Shown here: piece by piece, positions 46,581 to 54,456 of the stretch | Numbering within the stretch: position 1 is the first letter of the stretch | Layout of the letters: each line of letters starts with the position of its first letter | Assembly: GCF_900099905.1 (NCBI RefSeq) | Contig: NZ_FNEE01000008.1 | Coordinates: forward strand, 1 to 64,000 | Length of the DNA: 64,000 nt | Source of the DNA: Mesorhizobium muleiense | GTDB taxonomy: Bacteria; Pseudomonadota; Alphaproteobacteria; Rhizobiales; Rhizobiaceae | Direction of reading: 5' to 3' | Made by a program: the position numbers and the translations under genes | Notes under the pieces: model-generated | The model's input: the letters and a program-made list of their open reading frames with translations, nothing else | What the model was told of the DNA's origin: nothing | Database searches by the model: none

Positions 46581-46707
46581 ACACTTGGCGCCTCCCGCTA
46601 AATTCGAACGAGTTGTCCGCGTGTTTAATGGCGCTTACCGTAAGGCTCTTCTGAGTAAAGTTAGTTGCAAGGCCGGGAAGGCCAAGGACCCAGATAGTTA
46701 CCGGTAG

Positions 46708-47018
46708 ATGTGCGCCTTGGGGCCAATCCATATCGCGGGAATTATTATGGCCGCAGGGCAGCGAAGCGTGCCGGTGGTTGGCTGCCCGGCTTTCAAGAAA
46801 TTCGGGAGCGGACCCCAATTTTCAGGTGCCCATTGTGGCAAGCTCTTCATCGACTGCTGCTTGATACTTCGTCAGAGCCCCTCCGGCGTCTCGCTTTGCC
46901 AAAATCCGTGGCCTCGATAGGCACAAAGCCTTTGTCACGAGCGATGCAATTGCTTGACGGGGAGCGGTGTACGTATTCCGGCTCCGAGTTCCGCCGGGAT
47001 CGCTCCGTCCGCCGCATA
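46708..47018. other. gene-free stretch
   Basis: About 310 bases in which no gene, hairpin or known repeat could be supported. It lies between the small-ORF island and the SLC13 transporter gene. Confidence 0.5.
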
Positions 47019-48791
47019 TCACTTCATTGGCCAAACGATCATGAGCATCGGCACGGCAACAATGACGACGAGGAACGATAGCGGCAGTCCCAGGCGTGGA
47101 TAGTCGCTGAAACGGTAGCCGCCCGGCCCCATGACGAGCGTATTGCACTGGTGGCCGATCGGGGTGAGAAAATCGCAGCCGGCGCCAATGGCGACTGCCA
47201 TCAGAAATGCTTCCGGCCTGTAGCCGAGATCGCCGGCAAACGCGGCGGCGATGGGCGCCATGACCAGAACGGTGGCGGCATTGTTGAGGAATGGCGTAAC
47301 GGCCATCGCGGCGACAAGGATAAGCATCAATGCGCCGGGCGCCGGAAGGATCGTCCCCAGCTTGGCAAGCTCGCCGGCAATGACGCCTGTCGCCCCTGTA
47401 CTGCGCAGCGAATCGCTCACTGGAATGAGAACGGCGAGCATGACGAGGATTGGCCCATCCAGCGATTGGTAGACGTCGCGGACCGGGATGACCTTGAAAA
47501 GCACCATCCCGACCGCGGCCGTAAAGAAAGCGACGGAGACCGGGAGCAGCCCGAGCGCAGTCGCCACCATGGCGAGAGCAAGGATGGTTACCGGCACAAC
47601 ACCTTTGCGGACGCTGCCGAGCAGGATAGCCCTTTCTGCCAGCGGCAGGCAGCCGAGTTCACGCAGTATCTCGGGTATCGTGGCTGCATTGCCCTGCAAC
47701 ACGATGACATCGCCCAGCCTTAGCTGGATTTCGGCCAGCCTGCGGTCGGGGCGCTCGCCGTGACGGCTGACAGCCAGGAGGTTGACGTTGAAGCGGTGAT
47801 AGAGGGCAAGGCGCTGGGCCGTCCAGCCGATCAACGGGGAGTTTTCACCGATGACGGCTTCGATAGCGACCAGCTCGCCGGCCGTGTCATCCCCGCTGGC
47901 CCTGCTGCCCGTAACGCTGAGTTTGCCCTGGGAGACAAGGCGATCCAGCGCCCCAGGGTCGCCCTCGAGCAGCAGAATGTCGTTCATCTTGAGGACAACG
48001 TCGGGCAGTGGCGTCATCCGCATGGTCCGGTTGCGCAGGATCGATGTCACGATAGCATCGCCGCCGGAAAGCTTCATGAGGTCTGCCACGGTTTTGCCGA
48101 GCACAGTGGAATCGCGGACAATGCGGGCCTCTGTCAGGTAATTCTTGATATCGATGGCTTCATTCACCGACCCGCCGAGCTTTTCGCGCACCGGCAGCAG
48201 CCAATAGAAAAACACCAGGAAGATCGTTCCGGCGGCGGCCAGGGCGGCTCCAACAGGTGTAAAATCGAACATTGTGAAGGCGGTGCCGGTCAGTTCCTCC
48301 CGCACCCGCGACACAACGACATTGGGAGATGTCCCCACCTGCGTCATGAGTCCACCGAGCAGCGACCCGAACGCCATAGGCATCAGGAATATCGACGGTG
48401 AAACGCTCGACCGGCGCGCGAACTGGAAAGCTATCGGGATCATGATCGCGAGCGCACCGATATTCTTTACAAAGGCAGACAGGATCGTGACCACGATCAC
48501 CAGCAGCGCCAGTTGCGAGCGAACGCCCGACAGGTTCGGAGCGAAACGCCTGATGGCGACTTCCATGATGCCCGAGCGTGCGATGCCTGCGCTCACCAGC
48601 AGGGCACTGCCGACAATTACCACGATATCGTCGCTGAACCCGCTGAAGGCCTCGTCAAAAGGCACGATGCCAACCGCGAGTGCGGACAACAGTGCCGCGG
48701 CTGCAACCAGATCATATCGATACCGACCCCACACGAGCGCCGCCATCATTATGAAGATAACGGCGAACGACAGAATTTGCGGCGTAGTCAT
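47019..48791 (-). CDS. SLC13/TrkA-C family anion transporter
   Basis: A 590-residue membrane protein with about eleven helices in two halves and two soluble TrkA-C (RCK_C) domains between them: VADLMKLSGGDAIVTSILRN with LPDVVLKMNDILLLEGDPGA, then VAIEAVIGENSPLIGWTAQR with LAEIQLRLGDVIVLQGNAAT. The conserved transport motifs are SAFVKNIGALAIMIPIAF with VGTSPNVVVS in the first half, and PFLNNAATVLVMAPI with FLTPIGHQCNTLVMGPGG in the second. Members take up sulfate, dicarboxylates or related anions with sodium. ATG 48791 is chosen; no strong ribosome site is visible. No partner genes. Confidence 0.88.
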   Translation of the reverse strand: MTTPQILSFAVIFIMMAALVWGRYRYDLVAAAALLSALAVGIVPFDEAFSGFSDDIVVIVGSALLVSAGIARSGIMEVAIRRFAPNLSGVRSQLALLVIVVTILSAFVKNIGALAIMIPIAFQFARRSSVSPSIFLMPMAFGSLLGGLMTQVGTSPNVVVSRVREELTGTAFTMFDFTPVGAALAAAGTIFLVFFYWLLPVREKLGGSVNEAIDIKNYLTEARIVRDSTVLGKTVADLMKLSGGDAIVTSILRNRTMRMTPLPDVVLKMNDILLLEGDPGALDRLVSQGKLSVTGSRASGDDTAGELVAIEAVIGENSPLIGWTAQRLALYHRFNVNLLAVSRHGERPDRRLAEIQLRLGDVIVLQGNAATIPEILRELGCLPLAERAILLGSVRKGVVPVTILALAMVATALGLLPVSVAFFTAAVGMVLFKVIPVRDVYQSLDGPILVMLAVLIPVSDSLRSTGATGVIAGELAKLGTILPAPGALMLILVAAMAVTPFLNNAATVLVMAPIAAAFAGDLGYRPEAFLMAVAIGAGCDFLTPIGHQCNTLVMGPGGYRFSDYPRLGLPLSFLVVIVAVPMLMIVWPMK

Positions 48792-48974
48792 GTCTTCGGA
48801 TGCCCCGCCGCTTGTGCGGCTGATCAGAACGGCCAAACCGCCGTTTTGTTGCTTTTGCTGGTCACGGTTTTGCTAGCACGGTTCCGTGCTTGCCAATAAG
48901 CCCGTGTCGATCAATGTTCCCGACTTTCGCAGCCATGGTCCTGGGGTGGCGCCTTTCAACCTGGCCGGCGCCTG

Positions 48975-49235
48975 GCCGCTCCGACTTTATAGCGATAGCC
49001 GTCATCCTCGCTAGTGCGCGCTGCGCCATGTTCGGCCGCGATCGACCCGCCGCTCTCCGCAACCAGGCGATACACCGCCTCCACCCCGCCGACGATGTGA
49101 TCGCGCGTGCGCACATAGTCGACGCAGGAGTCCCGCATCGTCCACAGCGATTGGAACTCGCGCGGCGACTGCGAGACCACCGCATCCTCGGCACTTCCAG
49201 CCCTTCCATGAGGCTCGCCGAAAAGCGTTCGATGG
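48975..49235 (-). pseudogene. remnant of an FAD-linked oxidase (GlcD/D-lactate dehydrogenase type)
   Basis: One minus frame reads AEDAVVSQSPREFQSLWTMR, DSCVDYVRTRDHIVGGVEAV, then YRLVAESGGSIAAEHGAA. The first part matches the family's A-x-S-x-x-x-x-x-LW-x-x-R segment and the last the GGSxxAEHG segment, normally about 100 residues apart; the piece between them is missing. A second frame carries the preceding AIERFSASLMEGLEVP. Clearly decayed. Confidence 0.65.
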
Positions 49236-49280
49236 CCTAAAGCTGGTCGCATTGACGGCCGTGCAAGGGAGAGAACACAG

Positions 49281-49850
49281 ATGACCGCGCCCGCCATAAG
49301 CCGCTTCCCCGTTCCCGAGATCGCCGGCCTTCCCGACGACATCCGCGAACGGATACTCGCCGTGCAGGAGAAGTCGGGATTCGTGCCCAACGTCTTCCTC
49401 GTGCTTGCGCATCGGCCGGACGAGTTCCGCGCCTTCTTCGCCTATCACGACGCGCTGATGGACAAACCCGGCCCGATCACCAAGGCCGAGCGGGAGATGA
49501 TCGTCGTGGCCACGAGCAATGCCAACCAGTGCCAGTACTGCGTAGTGGCCCATGGCGCGATCCTGCGCATTCGCGCAAAGAACCCGCTGATCGCCGATCA
49601 GGTGGCCACCAACTACCGCAAGGCCGACATCACCCCGCGCCAGTTGGCGATGCTCGATTTCGCCATGAAGGTTTCCGCGCGCGCCTACGAGGTCGGCGAC
49701 GCGGACATCGCGGACCTCAAGATGCATGGCTTCACCGACGAGGACGCCTGGGACATCGCGGCCATCGCCGCCTTCTTCGCCATGTCAAACCGGCTGGCCA
49801 ACGTCACCAGCATGAGGCCGAACGACGAGTTCTACGCGATGGGGCGCTGA
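49281..49850 (+). CDS. AhpD-like/carboxymuconolactone decarboxylase-family peroxidase
   Basis: 189 residues, the length of peroxidase-related (uncharacterised peroxidase) CMD proteins. Active-site motif NANQCQYCVVAHGAILR (CxxC followed by H, about residues 79-95) is intact; AMSNRLANVTSMRPNDEFYA closes the fold. It is expected to reduce peroxides or act as a thiol-dependent oxidoreductase in the cytoplasm. ATG 49281. Three bases separate its stop from the rhodanese start, so they form an operon. Confidence 0.88.
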   Translation: MTAPAISRFPVPEIAGLPDDIRERILAVQEKSGFVPNVFLVLAHRPDEFRAFFAYHDALMDKPGPITKAEREMIVVATSNANQCQYCVVAHGAILRIRAKNPLIADQVATNYRKADITPRQLAMLDFAMKVSARAYEVGDADIADLKMHGFTDEDAWDIAAIAAFFAMSNRLANVTSMRPNDEFYAMGR

Positions 49851-49852
49851 CC

Positions 49853-50242
49853 ATGCCGAAGGGATACAAGGATCTGCTGGCCGACGCCGATGCGGTCGTC
49901 CGCTCGGTCGAGGCAGCGGACATGGCGACCATTCCCGACGGCGTTGTCATGGTCGACATCCGGGATCCGCGGGAACTGGAGCGCGAGGGCATGATCCCCG
50001 GCGCGTTCCATGCGCCGCGCGGCATGCTCGAATTCTGGATCGACCCGGAAAGCCCTTACCACAAGCCGATTTTCGCCGAGCCCAGGACCTTTGTGTTTTA
50101 CTGCGCGTCCGGCTGGCGCTCGCTGCTCGCCGCCAAGGTCGCGCAGGAGATGGGACTTGACGCGCGCAGCCTGCGCGGCGGCTTCTCAGAGTGGAAGAAG
50201 CGCGGCAATATCGTCGCCGAGAAACCGAGGAAGGACAGCTAG
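49853..50242 (+). CDS. rhodanese-domain sulfurtransferase
   Basis: A 129-residue single rhodanese domain: VVMVDIRDPRELEREGMIPG, AFHAPRGMLEFWIDPESPYH and the active loop FYCASGWRSLLAAKVAQEMG, with the catalytic Cys (about residue 84), then LRGGFSEWKKRG. Transfers sulfane sulfur to a thiophilic acceptor. Encoded directly after the AhpD-like peroxidase, a pairing that points to thiol or persulfide stress handling. Confidence 0.9.
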   Translation: MPKGYKDLLADADAVVRSVEAADMATIPDGVVMVDIRDPRELEREGMIPGAFHAPRGMLEFWIDPESPYHKPIFAEPRTFVFYCASGWRSLLAAKVAQEMGLDARSLRGGFSEWKKRGNIVAEKPRKDS

Positions 50243-50286
50243 GCTCGACGACCGGCACGGTCGCTTGCCACTGGGAATGCGGGCGA

Positions 50287-50523
50287 TCAAGGCGCGCGAT
50301 CGGTCAGCGCGCTTGCACCTTCCTCCGCGGCGCAATGTGCGCAGCAGTAGATGATGTCATCTTGTTCGACACCATGTCCGATGATCCGGCACCCGCAATG
50401 CGGGCAGAGTGGCGCAAGTTTCTGGATCGCGCATTCGAAGCTGTCGAACGTATAGCTTTCCTCAGCCAGCGTCACTTCGAAAGCCTTGTCGTAGTCATTC
50501 CCGCATTGATCGCATCTGGCCAT
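50287..50523 (-). CDS. small zinc-ribbon protein
   Basis: 78 residues with four Cys pairs: MARCDQCGND, FECAIQKLAPLCPHCGCR and IIYCCAHCAAEE, arranged to bind zinc. ATG 50523 has GAGG upstream and begins the conserved part. Proteins of this pattern (CDxCGN...CPHCGCxIIGHG) are common and unassigned in proteobacteria. Convergent with the rhodanese gene. Confidence 0.78.
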   Translation of the reverse strand: MARCDQCGNDYDKAFEVTLAEESYTFDSFECAIQKLAPLCPHCGCRIIGHGVEQDDIIYCCAHCAAEEGASALTDRAP

Positions 50524-50655
50524 GGTTCTTTTCCTCTTCCTCATTGGTTCAAACTCGACCAACCCGCCGCATGGCGATAGGTTCCCGGCAGGATCGTAGA
50601 GTCCTGCCAAGCAGGAGAGTCTTGCTAAATAAACAGGAGACCGGCCCGAGCAGCC

Positions 50656-51600
50656 TCACGCGCGCCGTTCGATCAAGCGGATCACCTCCTCGATGTCGCG
50701 CGGCGCGATGTCGAGTTCCTTCAGGCCCGGCGCGCCGATTGCGGCCACATTGTCGTGCCGCATAAGATCGACCTGGTTGCGCGTTATCGGCGCTCCCGGA
50801 AGGAGTTCCGCGACGCCGGCCAAGGCGTCCCACGCCGCAAACGGCACCGGCATCAGCCTGATGTGGGTATCGAGCTGTCGGGCGATCTCGCGCAGCAGTT
50901 CCTTATAGGTGTAGATGCGCGGGCCGCCGAATTCGAATATCGATGAGCCCTTGTGGTTTCGCCCGCCGATCAGCCGGCTGACTGCGTCTGCGACGTCTTC
51001 CACATAGACCGGCTGAAGCCGTGTGCCACCATCGCCGAACAGCGGATAAACCGGCAGGAGACGTATCAGCCTGACAATCGTCGTAAGGAAAACGTCGTCA
51101 GGTCCCGTCATGACGGCGGGACGCACAATGATGGCGCCGGGAAATGCGCTCGCCACCGCCTCTTCTCCGCGCCCACGTGCCCTGATGTAGTTCGAATCCG
51201 ATTGAGGATCAGAGCCGATCCCCGAAATCTGGACGAACCGGTCGACCTCGCCAGCGCGCGACGCGGCGGCAAGTTCAGCTGCGGCTTCCACATGCACGCG
51301 CTCAAACGTCTGGGCGCCCTGCTCGACGTAGAGACTGACGGCGTTCACGATCGCTTGTGATCCGTCAATGGCCGTCCCGATCGAGGACGCATCCAATATG
51401 TCCGCCTCGACGGCTTCGGGCGGCCTTGCCGTCGAGGAAAAAACCTGGCCCACACGAGCCGGGTGGCGGGATGCGGCGCGGACCGTGAAACCCCTTTCCA
51501 GGAGCCGCTTCACGATCCGGCGCCCGAGAAAGCCTGTCCCGCCGAACACAGTGACGATCCGTTCTGTGTTGAGATCGTCAGGATCCATTTGCCTCGCCAT
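50656..51600 (-). CDS. NAD(P)-binding protein, NDUFA9-like atypical SDR
   Basis: 314 residues. NAD(P) motif VTVFGGTGFLGRRIVKRLLE (about residues 16-35) is followed by RAASRHPARVGQVF, AIVNAVSLYVEQGAQTFERV, VQISGIGSDPQSDSNYIRAR and IIVRPAVMTGPDDVFLTTIV. Lacks the YxxxK active site of classical SDRs, having YIRARGRGEEAV instead. This outline fits the complex I NDUFA9 subunit family of atypical SDRs. ATG 51600, or ATG 51588 with GCGAGG upstream. Confidence 0.85.
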   Translation of the reverse strand: MARQMDPDDLNTERIVTVFGGTGFLGRRIVKRLLERGFTVRAASRHPARVGQVFSSTARPPEAVEADILDASSIGTAIDGSQAIVNAVSLYVEQGAQTFERVHVEAAAELAAASRAGEVDRFVQISGIGSDPQSDSNYIRARGRGEEAVASAFPGAIIVRPAVMTGPDDVFLTTIVRLIRLLPVYPLFGDGGTRLQPVYVEDVADAVSRLIGGRNHKGSSIFEFGGPRIYTYKELLREIARQLDTHIRLMPVPFAAWDALAGVAELLPGAPITRNQVDLMRHDNVAAIGAPGLKELDIAPRDIEEVIRLIERRA

Positions 51601-51925
51601 CCCTTGGCTTTGCGTGCCCGCCGAGCGCCTGCCGCAAGGATCGCCTCTGGCCGGCGTATAACCCAGCCCCTTCGAACATCGGGACGGTTGGAGAACAACG
51701 CAGGAACGTTTTTTGTTCCAGTCGGCGCCAGGTTCGATCGAGAGACGGCCGATGTCGCTGTGGACGGCGAGTGTTCGACGCCGGGTTGCCATGCTGTCCG
51801 TTTCATCCCCAGCCTCCATTGGCTGGCGATAAAACCGGACAACTCCTGTGCTACCTAATCCGGACAACTCATCTGCTTACGACACTGTCGTTCGGCCCCA
51901 CTTGCCTCGCTTTGGCTGCTCCTGT

Positions 51926-52057
51926 ATGAAAACCGCCATGACCAACCGCGCCACCTCCGTCGCTTCCCGTCAGACCGGCTTTGCTGGCGAGACCGTGCGC
52001 GCGCTTGCTTCCGCTCTGCTGCTGCTCGGCCTTATCGGCGATCGCCGGGTTCGCTGA
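51926..52057 (+). CDS. candidate leucine leader peptide of leuA
   Basis: A 43-codon (or 39 from ATG 51938) small ORF about 175 bases upstream of leuA. The second half reads ETVRALASALLLLGLIGDRR, with six Leu codons (CTT, CTG x3, CTC, CTT) within thirteen codons at 51997-52035. This is the composition expected of a leader that senses leucyl-tRNA. Downstream are an AAGGAGC/GCTCCTT stem (52057-52101) with an inner CGGCGGT/ACCGCCG hairpin and a strong stem at 52188-52205. No clear ribosome site or terminal T-run was found, so the attenuation model is a hypothesis. Confidence 0.55.
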   Translation: MKTAMTNRATSVASRQTGFAGETVRALASALLLLGLIGDRRVR

Positions 52058-52103
52058 AGGAGCGCCCGGCGGTCGAACCGCCGCTCACGCGCATGCTCCT
52101 TGG

Positions 52104-52137
52104 CCAGTCTCAAAATTGGGCCAGTCCCAAAATTGGC
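52104..52137 (+). repeat. 17-bp tandem duplication in the leuA leader
   Basis: CCAGTCTCAAAATTGGG (52104-52120) is repeated as CCAGTCCCAAAATTGGC (52121-52137). Confidence 0.9.
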
Positions 52138-52187
52138 AAGTCACATCTAGCAAATGAACATCTGGTAAAGGCGCCGCTCGGCACCAA

Positions 52188-52205
52188 ATCCGCCTGAAGG
52201 CGGAT
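52188..52205 (+). promoter_or_regulatory. strong hairpin just upstream of leuA
   Basis: ATCCGCC, loop TGAA, GGCGGAT forms a perfect 7-bp stem 26 bases before the leuA ATG. It could be the final hairpin of an attenuator or an mRNA-stability element. Confidence 0.55.
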
Positions 52206-52231
52206 CCCGCGAGCCGCCGGGAGAGACGACA

Positions 52232-54031
52232 ATGAACGCACGAGAAGAGATCCGCTCAGACAGCGGGGAGATGGGCCAGGATGCCCGGGCCATGCCGGGG
52301 GCAGCCCAGGCCATGCCGGGGGCAGCCCAGGGCATGCCGGGGGCAGCCCGGGGCATGCCGGAGGCAGCCCGCAAATACCAACCCTACCCGACCGTCGGTC
52401 TCACCGACCGCGTGTGGCCTTCGAAAGTCATCGACAAGGCCCCGATCTGGTGCTCGGTCGACCTGCGCGACGGCAACCAGGCGCTGATCGATCCGATGGG
52501 CCACGAGCGCAAGGCGCGCATGTTCGCCCTGCTCCTCGACATGGGCTTCAAGGAGATCGAGATCGGTTTCCCGTCGGCCTCGCAGACCGACTTCGATTTC
52601 GCCCGCTGGTGCATCGAAGAGGGTAATGTATCAGACGATGTCTCGCTGCAGGTGCTGGTGCAGTGCCGGCCGGAACTGATCACCCGCACTTTCGAGGCGC
52701 TGCAGGGCGCCACCAACCCGATCGTGCATTTCTACAATTCGACCAGCGAACTGCAGCGCCGCGTCGTCTTCGAGAAGGACGTCGCCGGCATCAGGCGGAT
52801 CGCCACCGATGCGGCCAAGATGATCACCGACATGGCAGCGAAGGCCGGCGGCTTCTATCGTTTCGAATATTCGCCGGAGAGCTTTACCGGCACCGAGCTC
52901 GAAGTGGCGCTGGAAATCTGCAACGCCGTCACCGAAATCATGAAGCCGACGCCGGAAAACAAGCTGATCATCAACCTGCCGTCCACGGTCGAGATGTCGA
53001 CACCCAACATCTATGCCGATCGCATCGAATGGATGTGCCGCAATCTCGACAACCGCGAGAACCTGCTCATCTCGCTACATCCGCACAACGACCGCGGCAC
53101 CGGGATCGCCACCACCGAACTCGGCCTGATGGCGGGCGCGGACCGCGTCGAAGGCACGCTGTTCGGCAATGGCGAGCGCACCGGCAATGTCGACATCGTC
53201 ACGCTGGCGCTCAACATGTATACGCAAGGCGTCGATCCCGAGCTCGATTGCTCCGACATCAACCGGATGAAGGACGTCTACGAATATTCGAACCAGTTGA
53301 AGATCCCCGAGCGCCATCCCTATGTCGGCGAACTCGTCTACACGGCCTTTTCCGGCTCGCACCAGGATGCCATCAACAAGGGCATGAAGGCGTTGCGCAA
53401 GGCCAACACGCCGTACTGGGAAGTGCCCTATCTGCCGATCGACCCGGCCGATGTCGGGCGCAACTACGAGGCGATCATCCGCATCAACTCGCAGTCCGGC
53501 AAGGGCGGCATCGCCTATGTGCTGCAGGCGGACTACGGCCTCAATCTGCCGCGCAACCTGCAGATCGAGTTCAGTCAAGCGATCCAGGCGATCACCGACG
53601 CCGAAGGCAAGGAGGTGCCGGCCAAGCGCATCTACGAGCGCTTTCTCGAAACCTACGTCGATCAGCCCGACGCGCGGCTGAAATTCCTCGACCACCACAC
53701 TTATCCCGACATCGAGATCAAGGGGCGGCGCGCGGTGGAGGCGATCATCCTCGACAGCGGCAAGGAGGTGACGATATCAGGCTCCGGAACCGGCCCGATC
53801 GACGGCTTTGTCGACGCACTGTCGCGCCATGTCGGCGTGCCGATGTCGGTGCTCGACTATTCGGAGCACTCCATGCAGCGCGGCTCGAATGCCTCGGCCA
53901 TCTCCTATGTCGAGATGGAGCATCCCGGTGGCAAGCTGTTCGGCGCCGGCATCAACACCAATATCGTCGCCGCTTCGCTGGAAGCCGTGGTTTCCGCCGC
54001 CAATCGCATCGTCGGCCGAAAGGTCGACTAG
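52232..54031 (+). CDS. leuA: 2-isopropylmalate synthase, long form
   Basis: 599 residues. Condenses acetyl-CoA with 2-ketoisovalerate, the first committed step of leucine synthesis. The catalytic barrel shows WCSVDLRDGNQALIDPMGHE (metal-binding RDGNQ), GFPSASQTDFDFARWC, HPHNDRGTGIATTELGLMAG and GTLFGNGERTGNVDIVTLAL. The C-terminal LeuA dimer/allosteric domain is around GPIDGFVDALSRHVG and NTNIVAASLEAVVSAANR. The unique N-terminus (residues 20-47) is four tandem MPGAAQ/MPEAAR-type units from a 21-bp repeat, upstream of the normal YQPYPTVGLTDRVWPSK start of the fold. GGGAGAG precedes ATG 52232; in-frame ATGs inside the repeat are alternatives. Confidence 0.95.
   Translation: MNAREEIRSDSGEMGQDARAMPGAAQAMPGAAQGMPGAARGMPEAARKYQPYPTVGLTDRVWPSKVIDKAPIWCSVDLRDGNQALIDPMGHERKARMFALLLDMGFKEIEIGFPSASQTDFDFARWCIEEGNVSDDVSLQVLVQCRPELITRTFEALQGATNPIVHFYNSTSELQRRVVFEKDVAGIRRIATDAAKMITDMAAKAGGFYRFEYSPESFTGTELEVALEICNAVTEIMKPTPENKLIINLPSTVEMSTPNIYADRIEWMCRNLDNRENLLISLHPHNDRGTGIATTELGLMAGADRVEGTLFGNGERTGNVDIVTLALNMYTQGVDPELDCSDINRMKDVYEYSNQLKIPERHPYVGELVYTAFSGSHQDAINKGMKALRKANTPYWEVPYLPIDPADVGRNYEAIIRINSQSGKGGIAYVLQADYGLNLPRNLQIEFSQAIQAITDAEGKEVPAKRIYERFLETYVDQPDARLKFLDHHTYPDIEIKGRRAVEAIILDSGKEVTISGSGTGPIDGFVDALSRHVGVPMSVLDYSEHSMQRGSNASAISYVEMEHPGGKLFGAGINTNIVAASLEAVVSAANRIVGRKVD
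52289..52372 (+). repeat. 21-bp tandem repeat x4 inside leuA
   Basis: Four consecutive 21-base units at 52289, 52310, 52331 and 52352. The first two are identical (GCCATGCCGGGGGCAGCCCA plus G); the others carry one to three changes. It is in frame and adds seven residues per copy. Confidence 0.95.
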
Positions 54032-54250
54032 AGCAATTCCAGGAAAAGTGCGTGGCGGTTTTCCGTCCGGAATTGCGTAAAACAAATGCTTGATGCATGT
54101 CGCGCAAAAGCATGCCCTCGGGCTTGAACCGAGGGTGTGCAGCGGTTTTGCGATAACGACATGCATAAAACAACAACCTAAAGCGCGTCGCGTGAGGCCG
54201 GTCAAATGCGACGCGCTTTAGAGCGATTCGGCGGTTCTATCAAAAAGCTG
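54032..54250. repeat. composite of dispersed rhizobial repeats, copy B
   Basis: First AGCAATTCCAGGAAAAGTGC paired with CCGGAATTGC (54033-54077), then the inverted copy of the 25.5-kb repeat: TGCATGTCGCGCAAAAGCAT, CCGAGGGTGTGCAGCGGTTT, ACATGCATAAAACAACAACC and GACGCGCTTTAGAGCG. No gene in it. It lies after leuA; the next 200 bases up to the TPR gene show nothing recognisable. Confidence 0.85.
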
Positions 54251-54456
54251 AACCGCTCCAGACCAGATGTCGAAAGGCTATGAGCTGGAGCAGGATGAGC
54301 CCGGATGGTATCATCCAGCTCCAGTCTTTCGCACCATTAACCACCGGGAAATTATCCGGTGTGGTACGCGATCGCATAATGGATGCATGCTTGTAAGGCA
54401 GTGCAGGCGCTATATGATTGCGTCTTAACCTGTGCCGACTTCGAGAGGATCGACAC

